Of a stretch of 64,000 nt of DNA, positions 45,159 through 53,370 are shown one piece after another. Below the pieces are notes generated by a model. It was not told where the DNA came from and did not search any database. It worked only from the letters and a program-made list of their open reading frames with translations. The stretch is from Marinomonas atlantica. GTDB taxonomy: Bacteria; Pseudomonadota; Gammaproteobacteria; Pseudomonadales; Marinomonadaceae. A program made the translations under genes and the position numbers. The stretch covers positions 186,001-250,000 of the forward strand of contig NZ_LTAW01000005.1 in assembly GCF_001639725.1 (NCBI RefSeq). Reading direction: 5' to 3'. Positions within the stretch are counted from its first letter, which is position 1; every line of letters begins with the position of its first letter.

Positions 45159-47066
45159 ATGAGTTTATTAACACTCGACCAAGTGAGTGTGGCTTTTGGC
45201 CACAATCCGTTACTAAATAAAGTCAGCTTTTCAGCGGAAGCTGGAGAGCGCGTGGCCATTATTGGTCGCAATGGCGCTGGTAAATCCACATTCTTAAAAA
45301 TCATTGCCGGTGAAGTGATCCCGGATGAAGGTGTGATTCGTGTTGAAGGTGGCATGCGTGTCGCTCAGCTTCCTCAAGAATTACCTGCGGCAAACAATAA
45401 AACGGTTCGTGAAATTGTCAGCGAAGGCGGTGGCGACTTGCATGCTCTAATGCAACGTTACAATGAACTGCTGGAGAATTATGATGATGCGCACCATGAC
45501 GAAATGGCGCACATTCAAAACGAGCTGGATAAACGTCAAGGCTGGGATCTGGATCAACGTGTGAATCATATGATTCAACGTTTAGCGCTACCCGCAGACA
45601 AATTGATGTCTGAGTTGTCGGGGGGCTGGCGTCGCCGAGTTATCCTTGCTCAAGCATTGCTGTCCAATCCTGATGTTTTACTTTTAGATGAGCCAACTAA
45701 CCATTTAGATGTACCAACAATCGAATGGATGGAAGGACAACTAAAGCAATTTCGCGGCTTGATCTTATTTATTACCCATGACCGTCGCTTCCTAGAAAAT
45801 TTGGCTAACCGCATTATCGAATTAGACCGCGGTAATATATTGTCTTTTTCTGGCACGCTTTCCGGCTTTTTGGATTTCAAAGAAAAGCTATTGGAAGAAG
45901 AAGAGCGTGCGAATGCGTTATTTGATAAGCGATTAGCGGAAGAAGAAACATGGATTCGCCAAGGGATCAAAGCACGTCGTACCCGTAATGAAGGACGTGT
46001 ACGAGCTTTGAAAGCCTTACGTGAAGAGCGTAAAGAGCGTATCAACCGCCAAGGTGCGGCTAAAATGGCGCTGGAAAGCAAAGACAAATCCGGTAAATTG
46101 GTGGCGGAGTTTACCCAAGTCGCGCACTCTTTTGCTGATAAAGTTATTTTGCGACCAATGGATCTGATCGTGAGCCGTGGTGATCGTATTGGTCTGATTG
46201 GCCCTAATGGTTGTGGTAAAAGTACCTTCTTAAAAATCTTATTAGGTCAGTTATCGCCGGATTCCGGTTCGGTGCGTCAAGGCACTAAGCTTGATATTGC
46301 GTACTTTGATCAACTTCGTGATCAATTAGACCCAGAGAAAACAGTTGCGGACAATGTCGGTGAAGGCAAAGACACGATTGAAATCAATGGTCAAAATCGA
46401 CACATCATTGGTTATCTTCAAGATTTCTTATTCCCACCTGAGCGCGCTCGAACACCTGTTAAGGCCTTGTCTGGTGGAGAGCGAAATCGTGTTTTATTAG
46501 CCAAGCTGTTTACACGTCCTGCGAACTTGTTGGTAATGGATGAGCCAACTAATGATTTGGATGTTGAAACACTCGAGCTTTTAGAAGAATTGCTTATGAG
46601 CTATGACGGTACGTTATTGTTGGTGAGCCATGACCGTGCTTTCTTGGACAATGTGGTAACTAGCACAATCGCCTTCGAAGGGGATGGTGTGGTGCAAGAA
46701 TATGTAGGTGGTTACGAAGATTGGATTCGTCAAGGAGGCAAGTTCCCAGATGAGTCCAGTGCTGAAGTAGAGAAACCGGTGAAAGTTGAGAAGAAAGTTG
46801 AAGCTCCTAAGAAAGCGCCTGAGCCAGTTAAGCCAAAGAATAAGCTTAGTTATAAATTACAGCGTGAATTAGACGGAATGCCTGAACAGATTGCGCAATT
46901 AGAGCAGCAACTTGAAACGTTGACTGATACAACAGCGTCTGCAGATTTTTATGCTGGCGACCCTGAAAAGGTTCAAGCGACGCTTGCTAAGCTGAGCGAA
47001 ACAGAACAAGCACTCGAAAATGCGATGGAGCGCTGGGTCGAGTTAGAAGAAATGCAAAACGGATAA
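45159..47066 (+). CDS. uup: ABC-F family ATPase Uup
   Basis: 635-residue soluble ATPase with two ABC domains and no membrane segment. First domain: Walker A GRNGAGKST, signature ELSGGWRRR, Walker B LLLDEPTNHLD. Second domain: GPNGCGKST, ALSGGERNR, LLVMDEPTNDLD. The inter-domain linker is basic. A C-terminal coiled coil of about 70 residues (from LSYKLQRELDGM) marks the Uup subtype, which binds DNA and ribosomes. The ATG at 45159 gives the standard MSLLTLDQVS start. Only five bases separate it from the DUF2760 gene, so they are probably co-transcribed. Confidence 0.92.
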   Translation: MSLLTLDQVSVAFGHNPLLNKVSFSAEAGERVAIIGRNGAGKSTFLKIIAGEVIPDEGVIRVEGGMRVAQLPQELPAANNKTVREIVSEGGGDLHALMQRYNELLENYDDAHHDEMAHIQNELDKRQGWDLDQRVNHMIQRLALPADKLMSELSGGWRRRVILAQALLSNPDVLLLDEPTNHLDVPTIEWMEGQLKQFRGLILFITHDRRFLENLANRIIELDRGNILSFSGTLSGFLDFKEKLLEEEERANALFDKRLAEEETWIRQGIKARRTRNEGRVRALKALREERKERINRQGAAKMALESKDKSGKLVAEFTQVAHSFADKVILRPMDLIVSRGDRIGLIGPNGCGKSTFLKILLGQLSPDSGSVRQGTKLDIAYFDQLRDQLDPEKTVADNVGEGKDTIEINGQNRHIIGYLQDFLFPPERARTPVKALSGGERNRVLLAKLFTRPANLLVMDEPTNDLDVETLELLEELLMSYDGTLLLVSHDRAFLDNVVTSTIAFEGDGVVQEYVGGYEDWIRQGGKFPDESSAEVEKPVKVEKKVEAPKKAPEPVKPKNKLSYKLQRELDGMPEQIAQLEQQLETLTDTTASADFYAGDPEKVQATLAKLSETEQALENAMERWVELEEMQNG

Positions 47067-47071
47067 ACAAA

Positions 47072-47665
47072 ATGGCAGATGAAATTAAATCAATAGGCTT
47101 TGTAACGCGCTTTTTTGGCGCGTTCGGCCAGTTTTTTAAGTACATGGGTAATGGTCAATACGCAGCACGATGCTCAGCCGTAAGTGATGGTCATAAGTTT
47201 GCGTCAGAAGTTGAACCTGAGGTGGTGACTAAAACAGTTGAAGTCATCAAAGAAGTAGAAGTTCAGGCCCCTAAACTTGATACCGTAAATGAAGACGGTG
47301 CGTTGCAACTCCTACAGTTGTTGCAACAAGAAGCACGTTTTATCGATTTTGTGAAAGAAAGTGTGGATGGCTACAGCGATGAAGACGTCGGTGCGGCTGC
47401 ACGTCAAATTCATGCCGGTTGTGCCAAAGTGGTTAGTCAATATTTCACTGTCGATGTTGTTAATGGTTCACCAGAAAACAGTCGTGTGGAAGTAGCTGCG
47501 GACTATGATCCGAAGTCGATCAAGCTAGAAGGACGAGTTCAAGGTGATGGCCCTTACGCAGGGACATTGATTCACCCAGGCTGGCAAGTCACTGCAACCA
47601 ATTTACCCAAAGTTACCAATACCGAGAGCCTACACATTTTGGCGCCTGCGGAAGTGGAGGTTTAA
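47072..47665 (+). CDS. DUF2760 protein, partner of the Hsp70-like pair
   Basis: 197-residue cytosolic protein of unknown function. The N-terminal 70 residues are variable, with an amphipathic FVTRFFGAFGQFFKYMG segment and a Glu-rich linker. The C-terminal 125 residues fit the DUF2760 pattern: LQLLQLLQQEARFIDFVKES, YSDEDVGAAARQIHAGCAKV, DYDPKSIKLEGRV, GPYAGTLIHPGW and a final LHILAPAEVEV. The next gene starts at the base after its stop. In my recollection DUF2760 genes occur with Hsp70-like genes of the type found here, which suggests a dedicated cofactor or client. Confidence 0.85.
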   Translation: MADEIKSIGFVTRFFGAFGQFFKYMGNGQYAARCSAVSDGHKFASEVEPEVVTKTVEVIKEVEVQAPKLDTVNEDGALQLLQLLQQEARFIDFVKESVDGYSDEDVGAAARQIHAGCAKVVSQYFTVDVVNGSPENSRVEVAADYDPKSIKLEGRVQGDGPYAGTLIHPGWQVTATNLPKVTNTESLHILAPAEVEV

Positions 47666-49414
47666 GTGTCACAATATTTTATTGGTATCGATTTAGGAAC
47701 AACACACTCTGCAATTTTCTATGCTGAACAGGGTGATGATGCAACGTTAAAGCAACTTAATATTCCTCAGCTTACGGCGGCTGGTCGTGTTGAAGAGTTG
47801 GCCTTGTTACCATCTTTTGCCTATTTTCCGCATGCAACAGAATTTTTAGAGAGTGATCGACAATTGCCATGGGGCAATGTCGATGTGGTTATCGGAGCAC
47901 TCGCTCGTGAATTAGGCGCTAAGTCTCAGGGACGTATGGCGCAAAGTGCGAAAAGCTGGTTGTGCCATACGCGCGTGAACGCGGACGAACATGTTTTACC
48001 GGTGGATGCACTCGAAGAAGTTGAGAAAGTCTCTCCTGCTCAAGTCACTCAATGGTATATAGAGCACCTTGTTAACGCTTGGAATTACGCATTCCCGAAT
48101 GCGCCGATGGCAGACCAAGATGTAGTCATTACTGTGCCAGCATCGTTTGATCCTGCAGCTCGAAGCATTACGGAAAATGCCGCTCAAAATGCTGGATTGC
48201 GTGCGCGTTTAATCGAAGAGCCATTGGCCGCGTTCTATGCCTGGTTAGCGGACCAGCCAAAATGGACTGACTCGTTAAACGTTGATGATCACATCTTAGT
48301 TGTGGACGTAGGTGGGGGGACAACCGATTTATCTTTGATTCAAGCGGTTGATCAAGACGGCAGTTTAGGTCTTGAGCGTGTTGCTGTAGGTCGTCACATC
48401 CTGTTGGGTGGTGACAACATGGATATGACGCTAACTTACCACCTAGCAGGGCAATTAGCGCAGCAAGGCACTCAATTGGAGCCATGGCAGATCTCTGGTT
48501 TGACGCAAGCCTGTCGCGAAGCCAAGGAGCGCTTGCTCGGTAATCAAGAGATTGCAGAAGCCTCCGTTGTTGTTCCGAGTCGTGGCCGCAGTTTGTTTAA
48601 TAACAGTATCAAAGCGACCCTGACGCAAGCGGACGTTCAGCAGCAATTGCTTGAAGGCTTTTTTCCTGCGGTAACGCTAGGTGAGCGCGCTCAACCTGGT
48701 CAGCGCTCAGGTTTCGCAGCAATTAACCTAGATTACGAAGCCGATCCTGCAATTACACGTCATATTTCAGAGTTTTTAGCAACGGTTGAAGTGGTTCCTA
48801 ATAAGGTACTGCTGAACGGTGGTGTGTTTAACGCTAAGCCTATTCGTGATTTGCTGGAGCAGCGCTTACAGGAAATGTTAGGTGAGCATACTGAGTTGAC
48901 TATGCTCACGCCTGCACACCTTGACTATGCTGTGGCCAAAGGTGCTGCTTTCTATGAGAAAGTGCAACAAGAGGGCGGTGTTAAAGTTAAAAGTGGTTTA
49001 GCGGCCAATTATTACATTGGCGTTGCTAGTCCTATGCCTGCTATTCCAGGCATGGCACCTCCTGTCGACGCATTATGTGTCGCCCCTTTTGGTCTTGAAG
49101 AAGGCTCAGATGAGCAAATGCTGCCTAATGAGTTTTCATTAGTCGTGGGTGAGTCGGTGATCTTTCGCTTCTTCCAATCGCAAAATGCTGACGTCGATAC
49201 ATTAGGCAAAGTCACGTCTTCATTCTCTGTGCCTGCGTTGCGTGAATTGAGCCCCTTATCGATTGCGCTGGATGCGGGTCATTACCAAGAAGGTGATATG
49301 GTACGTGTCTGTTTATCTTCTCGTGTAACAGAGCTTGGGTTGTTACTACTGCAAGCCCATGACGTAAAATCAGATTTGGTATGGACCATCGAATTCCAAG
49401 TTAGGGAGTCTTAA
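47666..49414 (+). CDS. Hsp70-like ATPase 1, short form
   Basis: 582-residue Hsp70-fold protein distinct from DnaK. The actin-like ATPase motifs are intact: phosphate 1 FIGIDLGTTHSAI, phosphate 2 VVDVGGGTTDLSLI and adenosine LLNGGVFNAKPI. The region after about residue 440 is shorter and unlike the DnaK substrate-binding domain and has no helical lid. The start is GTG directly after the DUF2760 stop; its stop overlaps the next ATG (TAATG). The set DUF2760-Hsp70-Hsp70 is thus tightly coupled. Function unknown; no J-domain or GrpE gene is near. Confidence 0.88.
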   Translation: MSQYFIGIDLGTTHSAIFYAEQGDDATLKQLNIPQLTAAGRVEELALLPSFAYFPHATEFLESDRQLPWGNVDVVIGALARELGAKSQGRMAQSAKSWLCHTRVNADEHVLPVDALEEVEKVSPAQVTQWYIEHLVNAWNYAFPNAPMADQDVVITVPASFDPAARSITENAAQNAGLRARLIEEPLAAFYAWLADQPKWTDSLNVDDHILVVDVGGGTTDLSLIQAVDQDGSLGLERVAVGRHILLGGDNMDMTLTYHLAGQLAQQGTQLEPWQISGLTQACREAKERLLGNQEIAEASVVVPSRGRSLFNNSIKATLTQADVQQQLLEGFFPAVTLGERAQPGQRSGFAAINLDYEADPAITRHISEFLATVEVVPNKVLLNGGVFNAKPIRDLLEQRLQEMLGEHTELTMLTPAHLDYAVAKGAAFYEKVQQEGGVKVKSGLAANYYIGVASPMPAIPGMAPPVDALCVAPFGLEEGSDEQMLPNEFSLVVGESVIFRFFQSQNADVDTLGKVTSSFSVPALRELSPLSIALDAGHYQEGDMVRVCLSSRVTELGLLLLQAHDVKSDLVWTIEFQVRES

Positions 49415-52113
49415 TGTCAAACGCTCGATATCGTATTGGTATTGATTTGGGAACCACGAACTGTGTGGTTTCCTACCTTGCGGCGGGCGAGACAGAGCCC
49501 AAACTTTTGGACATACCGCAATTTATGGCGGATGGTACAGTTCGTCCTTCTACGCGGCTTCCTAGCGCTATTTACTTACTCGCCAAAGACGAAGTGGGCA
49601 AGATCGAGCCTGTTTTGCCTTGGCGAGGCCAAGCTACTGATTTGATTGTGGGTCATGGTGCTTTAGAGCTTGGTCAACGACGCTCTGGACAGTTGATTCA
49701 GAGTGCTAAAAGTTGGTTGAGTCACCGACAAGTGGATCGCCGTCAAGCGATTTTGCCATGGGGGACAGAATCTGCTCGTCAGATTAGTCCTTTGCAAGCA
49801 AGTACCTTGTTGCTGGAGCATATCCGTAAAGCGTGGAATCACGCTTTTCCGAAAAATTTATTAGAGCATCAAGATGTTGCATTGACCTTGCCAGCGTCAT
49901 TCGATGAGGAAGCTCGTGCATTAACGTTAGAAGCCGCTAGAAATGCCAATTACGGTGATTTATATCTGTTAGAAGAGCCACAAGCAGCGTGTTATCACTT
50001 TATTCGCGATCAGGACAACTTAGATGTCTTAGCGCGAGGAAAGATGCTGCTTGTCGTTGATATCGGTGGTGGGACGACGGATTTTAGTTTGGTACGTATT
50101 GGTCAAACGAGTCATGGGAAAACCACGCTTAAGCGTGTTGCGGTAGGTAATCATTTGCTGTTAGGGGGGGATAACTTAGATCAAGCGTTGGCTTATCAAC
50201 TCGATCCTCGTCAAATTTCAGCCTTGTCAGCGTCTCGTTTAGCGGCATTGGTTCAACAAACCCGTAAAGCCAAAGAGTCTCTACTCAGCGAGGATGCGCC
50301 TGAATCGGTCACTCTAACGGTATTGGGTGGCGGTAGTAGACTGATTGGTGGCTCTCAGAAATTCACGGTTGATCGCGCTCAGCTAGTGGAGCAAGTGGAA
50401 TCTGGCTTCTTGCCGATGGAGACCATCACTGCAGAGGTTCTAAAAAGTGACTATGCCGTACATACATTAGGTTTGCCCTATGAGAATGATGCCGCTTTTA
50501 CACGACACTTAGCGGCTTTTTTGCGTGCCCATGAAAATGAGATTCGCAACGCGACAGGTTCTTCAATGCCTGACGTGGTGTTGTTTAATGGCGGTTTGTT
50601 TAACAGCCCGTTGTTAAAGCAGCGCGTATTGAGACAATTGAACAATTGGTCAGAGCAGCCGCTAGTGATATGCGATGCTTCTGAGCCGAATGATGCGGTC
50701 GCAAAAGGTGCAGCTCAGTATTTGCGAGCACTGGCTGGTGAATCAGAGCGCATTGAAAGTGGGGTGCCGCACAGTTTGTTGCTAAAGCTTGCGGATGGGC
50801 AATTTTTAGGTTTGCTCCCAAAAGGCACATCGAAAGAAGAGTTGGTAGAGCTTGATCAAACATTTAGCGTAAAGATGGGGGAACAGGTTCAGTTTCCACT
50901 TTATCGCTGTGATGACCACCTAAGTTGTGATGTAGGTGAACTGAAATCGGATGAAGCAGGTTTACACTTTGTTTCTAATTTGGTGACTGAGCTGGACGGT
51001 TCGAGTGATTCGTTGTCAGTCGAAGTAAATCTTGCCGCGACCATGACCGAAGTCGGTGTGCTTGAGGTATCGTTGCGCTCGGCAAAGTTGAACGATCAAT
51101 GGACGTTGCATTTTGGCGTTGCTAAGGCCACACAAGAGCAATCTGAAAATGATCAAGAAGGCCAACTGCACCAGAGCATGGGACAAGCGGAAGAGCACTT
51201 AGTGAAGTGTTTTTCTGCCGCTGGCCAAAAAGAGTATCCAGACTTGGTTAAAGCTCTTAAACAAGATCTTGATCGTTTGTTAGGTGACCGTGATGAGTGG
51301 AGCTTAGCGACATCTCGCCGCTTGGTAGATAAATTGTTGGCGGTTAAAGGTGGCCGTACAAAGTCGCCTCAGCACGAGCGCCAGTGGTTGCAACTTATCG
51401 GGTTTTGTTTGCGTCCAGGTTATGGCGCAATGGGGGACGAGGCACGTGTTGAACAGACATTTAATGCTACTAAACAAGGCCCTAAGCATGATCAAGCCCC
51501 TGTTTGGGGACAGCACTGGACGCTTTATCGACGTATTGCGGGCGGATTGTCTGTTGCAACCCAAGAGAGCCTTTATAAGCAGTTTGCGCAATATTATTCG
51601 CCCTCAGGTCAGCGATCACGAGATAAGCAAAAAGCGTTAGCAACAAAATCAAGTGATGACATGATTCGGATGGTTGGCGCCCTAGAGAAATTACCGACCG
51701 AGCGTAAGCTTGAAAGTATTGATTGGCTGTCTAAGCGTCTTAAAAAATCATCGGAGCCAGACACGGCTTGGTGGTCGGTAGGTCGTTTGGCTTCACGACG
51801 TCTGTTGATCCATAATGAGCAGAATCGACTTGATGAAAAAGTGGCAATAAAGCTTACCCAAGAAGCGTTGAGAGAAGACTGGAAAAAGCGTAAGCAAGCT
51901 GGACTTGCGGCTGTATTGATGGTTCAGCTGACGGCTGATGAAGCGTCGCAAGAGCTGAGCGCTTTGCGAAAAAAAGTGTCTGACAAACTTAGAAAAGATA
52001 AATGCCCAGCTCAGTGGCTACAGCGGCTGGAGGCGTCTTCCTCAGAGTTGAGTGATTTTGAACTGTCTAAGTTGGTTGGCGAAACCTTACCAATTGGACT
52101 ATCTTTAGGGTAG
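49414..52113 (+). CDS. Hsp70-like ATPase 2 with long C-terminal extension (DUF3731 type)
   Basis: 899-residue protein. The N-terminal Hsp70 ATPase (about 1-450) has YRIGIDLGTTNCVVSY, VVDIGGGTTDFSLV and VVLFNGGLFNSPLL, all intact. A beta-rich domain follows (about 460-590). The last 300 residues form a helical, basic extension (from about 600; LVDKLLAVKGGRTKSPQHER, GFCLRPGYGAMGDEAR, RLASRRLL) that DnaK lacks and that I assign to DUF3731 from memory. It is not a disaggregase or a standard chaperone by sequence. It ends the cluster; a terminator follows 40 bp downstream. Confidence 0.86.
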   Translation: MSNARYRIGIDLGTTNCVVSYLAAGETEPKLLDIPQFMADGTVRPSTRLPSAIYLLAKDEVGKIEPVLPWRGQATDLIVGHGALELGQRRSGQLIQSAKSWLSHRQVDRRQAILPWGTESARQISPLQASTLLLEHIRKAWNHAFPKNLLEHQDVALTLPASFDEEARALTLEAARNANYGDLYLLEEPQAACYHFIRDQDNLDVLARGKMLLVVDIGGGTTDFSLVRIGQTSHGKTTLKRVAVGNHLLLGGDNLDQALAYQLDPRQISALSASRLAALVQQTRKAKESLLSEDAPESVTLTVLGGGSRLIGGSQKFTVDRAQLVEQVESGFLPMETITAEVLKSDYAVHTLGLPYENDAAFTRHLAAFLRAHENEIRNATGSSMPDVVLFNGGLFNSPLLKQRVLRQLNNWSEQPLVICDASEPNDAVAKGAAQYLRALAGESERIESGVPHSLLLKLADGQFLGLLPKGTSKEELVELDQTFSVKMGEQVQFPLYRCDDHLSCDVGELKSDEAGLHFVSNLVTELDGSSDSLSVEVNLAATMTEVGVLEVSLRSAKLNDQWTLHFGVAKATQEQSENDQEGQLHQSMGQAEEHLVKCFSAAGQKEYPDLVKALKQDLDRLLGDRDEWSLATSRRLVDKLLAVKGGRTKSPQHERQWLQLIGFCLRPGYGAMGDEARVEQTFNATKQGPKHDQAPVWGQHWTLYRRIAGGLSVATQESLYKQFAQYYSPSGQRSRDKQKALATKSSDDMIRMVGALEKLPTERKLESIDWLSKRLKKSSEPDTAWWSVGRLASRRLLIHNEQNRLDEKVAIKLTQEALREDWKKRKQAGLAAVLMVQLTADEASQELSALRKKVSDKLRKDKCPAQWLQRLEASSSELSDFELSKLVGETLPIGLSLG

Positions 52114-52152
52114 TCTGCTGTTCAGCAGAGCTTTTCACCTAGTGTGATGGTT

Positions 52153-52181
52153 AAAGGGGAAGCCTATGCTTCCCCTTTTTT
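52153..52181 (+). terminator. Terminator of the uup-DUF2760-Hsp70 transcript
   Basis: AAAGGGGAAGC pairs with GCTTCCCCTTT around CTAT, followed by TTT. Confidence 0.88.
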
Positions 52182-52235
52182 GTCGTTTATTCTCGCAAAA
52201 AGTATTGCTGCCGTTGCCTAGTATTTTGAGTTCAA

Positions 52236-52721
52236 TTAGGGGAGCGCTAAAGGTTGCTTGGCAACCAAAATGCCATTGCGATCACAATAGATGTGGTCGC
52301 CATTGGAAATCGTAATGCCGGCAAATGAAAGTGTCTTACCGACTTCCCCAAGCCCTTTTTTCTCAGTCGGCATTGGATTGGCGCAAATGGCTTTAAGGCC
52401 TAACGGAACTTGGGACTGTGCAACCACATCGCGAATCGCCCCATGAATGACAATGCCTTCCCAGCCATTACTCGCTGCTTTCTCGGCGAGCATATCTCCA
52501 AGCAAAGCGCGACGCTTACTTCCGCCGCCATCGACGACAAGAACTTTGCCCTTGCCTGATGTTTGCACAAGTTCACGGACACGGCTGTTATCTTCAAAAC
52601 AATAAACGGTTACCGCTTCACCGTGGAAATGGTCGCGACCACCATAATCCTGAAAAATAGGCTCGGCAATTTGAATGTGGTTAGGGTAAAGGTCACATAG
52701 GTCTGGAAGAATGTCTTTCAT
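52236..52721 (-). CDS. rraA: Ribonuclease E activity regulator RraA
   Basis: 161-residue protein, exactly the length of E. coli RraA. It starts MKDILPDLCDLYPNHIQIAE and contains FQDYGGRDHFHGEAVTVYCF, VDGGGSKRRALLGDMLAEKA and GIVIHGAIRDV. RraA trimers bind RNase E and inhibit mRNA decay. The fold is shared with HMG/CHA aldolases, but GGSKRRALLGD favours the RraA branch. The ATG at 52721 has AGGA before it; an in-frame ATG 48 bp upstream would add non-family sequence. Confidence 0.9.
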   Translation of the reverse strand: MKDILPDLCDLYPNHIQIAEPIFQDYGGRDHFHGEAVTVYCFEDNSRVRELVQTSGKGKVLVVDGGGSKRRALLGDMLAEKAASNGWEGIVIHGAIRDVVAQSQVPLGLKAICANPMPTEKKGLGEVGKTLSFAGITISNGDHIYCDRNGILVAKQPLALP

Positions 52722-52818
52722 TACGATTCCTAGAATAATTAAAACTGACTTCACTCTAGAGACATACACGACGGGGCGCTATAGCACCCCGTTTATGTTC
52801 GTTATTTTAAGCGCTGTT

Positions 52819-53334
52819 TTACGAGTCGTCAGTTTCTAATGCGCTCAAATCAAGTAGATCATGGTTGGCGGCAATTTGCAGTAGGCTCATAATTTGTTCA
52901 TCAGGGCTCAGTAATTGCAGAGGCGTATGTTCACCTTGCTCTTCACGTGCTTGATGAATATTGACGTCACGTTCGCTAAACCATTGTTCAATTGAGTTGA
53001 TTTCAAAAGAAGGTTCTAGGCCTTTTGTGTCATATAAGGTCTCGATTAAGATTTCAACGATTTCGGCATCGATAGCATACATTGTGTCTGTATCAAGTTC
53101 GGTTGCCCATTCGGTCAAAATATCTTGAGCTTCGTAGCCGAATTCGTAGAGTTGTTGTTCATCTAAATTTTGTATATTAGGTTCAATGGCGTGACTATGA
53201 AGCCATTCGTCATCGGGTGTAACCAATACTTCTTTCACTTGTCCATCGTGTGTCGACCAAGTAATTAGTATTGGAAAGTGCGGTTCGTCTGTTGAGTTAG
53301 CGACAGCGCTTATGAATATCGGTAAACTTGCCAT
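52819..53334 (-). CDS. DnaQ-fold exonuclease-like protein lacking catalytic acids
   Basis: 171-residue acidic protein. Its pattern follows small bacterial 3'-5' exonuclease-like proteins: FPILITWSTHDGQVKEVLV in place of the first strands, PDDEWL, an NLDEQQLYEFGYEAQDIL segment, and YAIDAEIVEILIETLYDTKG followed by LEPSF. The first strand reads IFISAVANST, where the family normally carries the catalytic D-x-E, and no HRAxxDA motif is seen near the C-terminus. It may be a non-catalytic relative. The start at 53334 avoids overlap with the divergent carboxypeptidase gene. Remote similarity by eye, so moderate confidence. Confidence 0.5.
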   Translation of the reverse strand: MASLPIFISAVANSTDEPHFPILITWSTHDGQVKEVLVTPDDEWLHSHAIEPNIQNLDEQQLYEFGYEAQDILTEWATELDTDTMYAIDAEIVEILIETLYDTKGLEPSFEINSIEQWFSERDVNIHQAREEQGEHTPLQLLSPDEQIMSLLQIAANHDLLDLSALETDDS

Positions 53335-53370
53335 AATGTAATTTAACAGCCTAACGTTAAGGAAGAATGA

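Noticed and set aside
45650-46087. Frame of 145 codons antisense to uup
   Set aside because: Shadow of an intact ABC-F gene; low-complexity Ser/Arg sequence.
47666-52113. The two Hsp70-like genes as dnaK or hscA copies
   Set aside because: The substrate-binding region and lid do not match DnaK or HscA, no dnaJ, grpE or isc genes are adjacent, and the second protein has a long unrelated extension.
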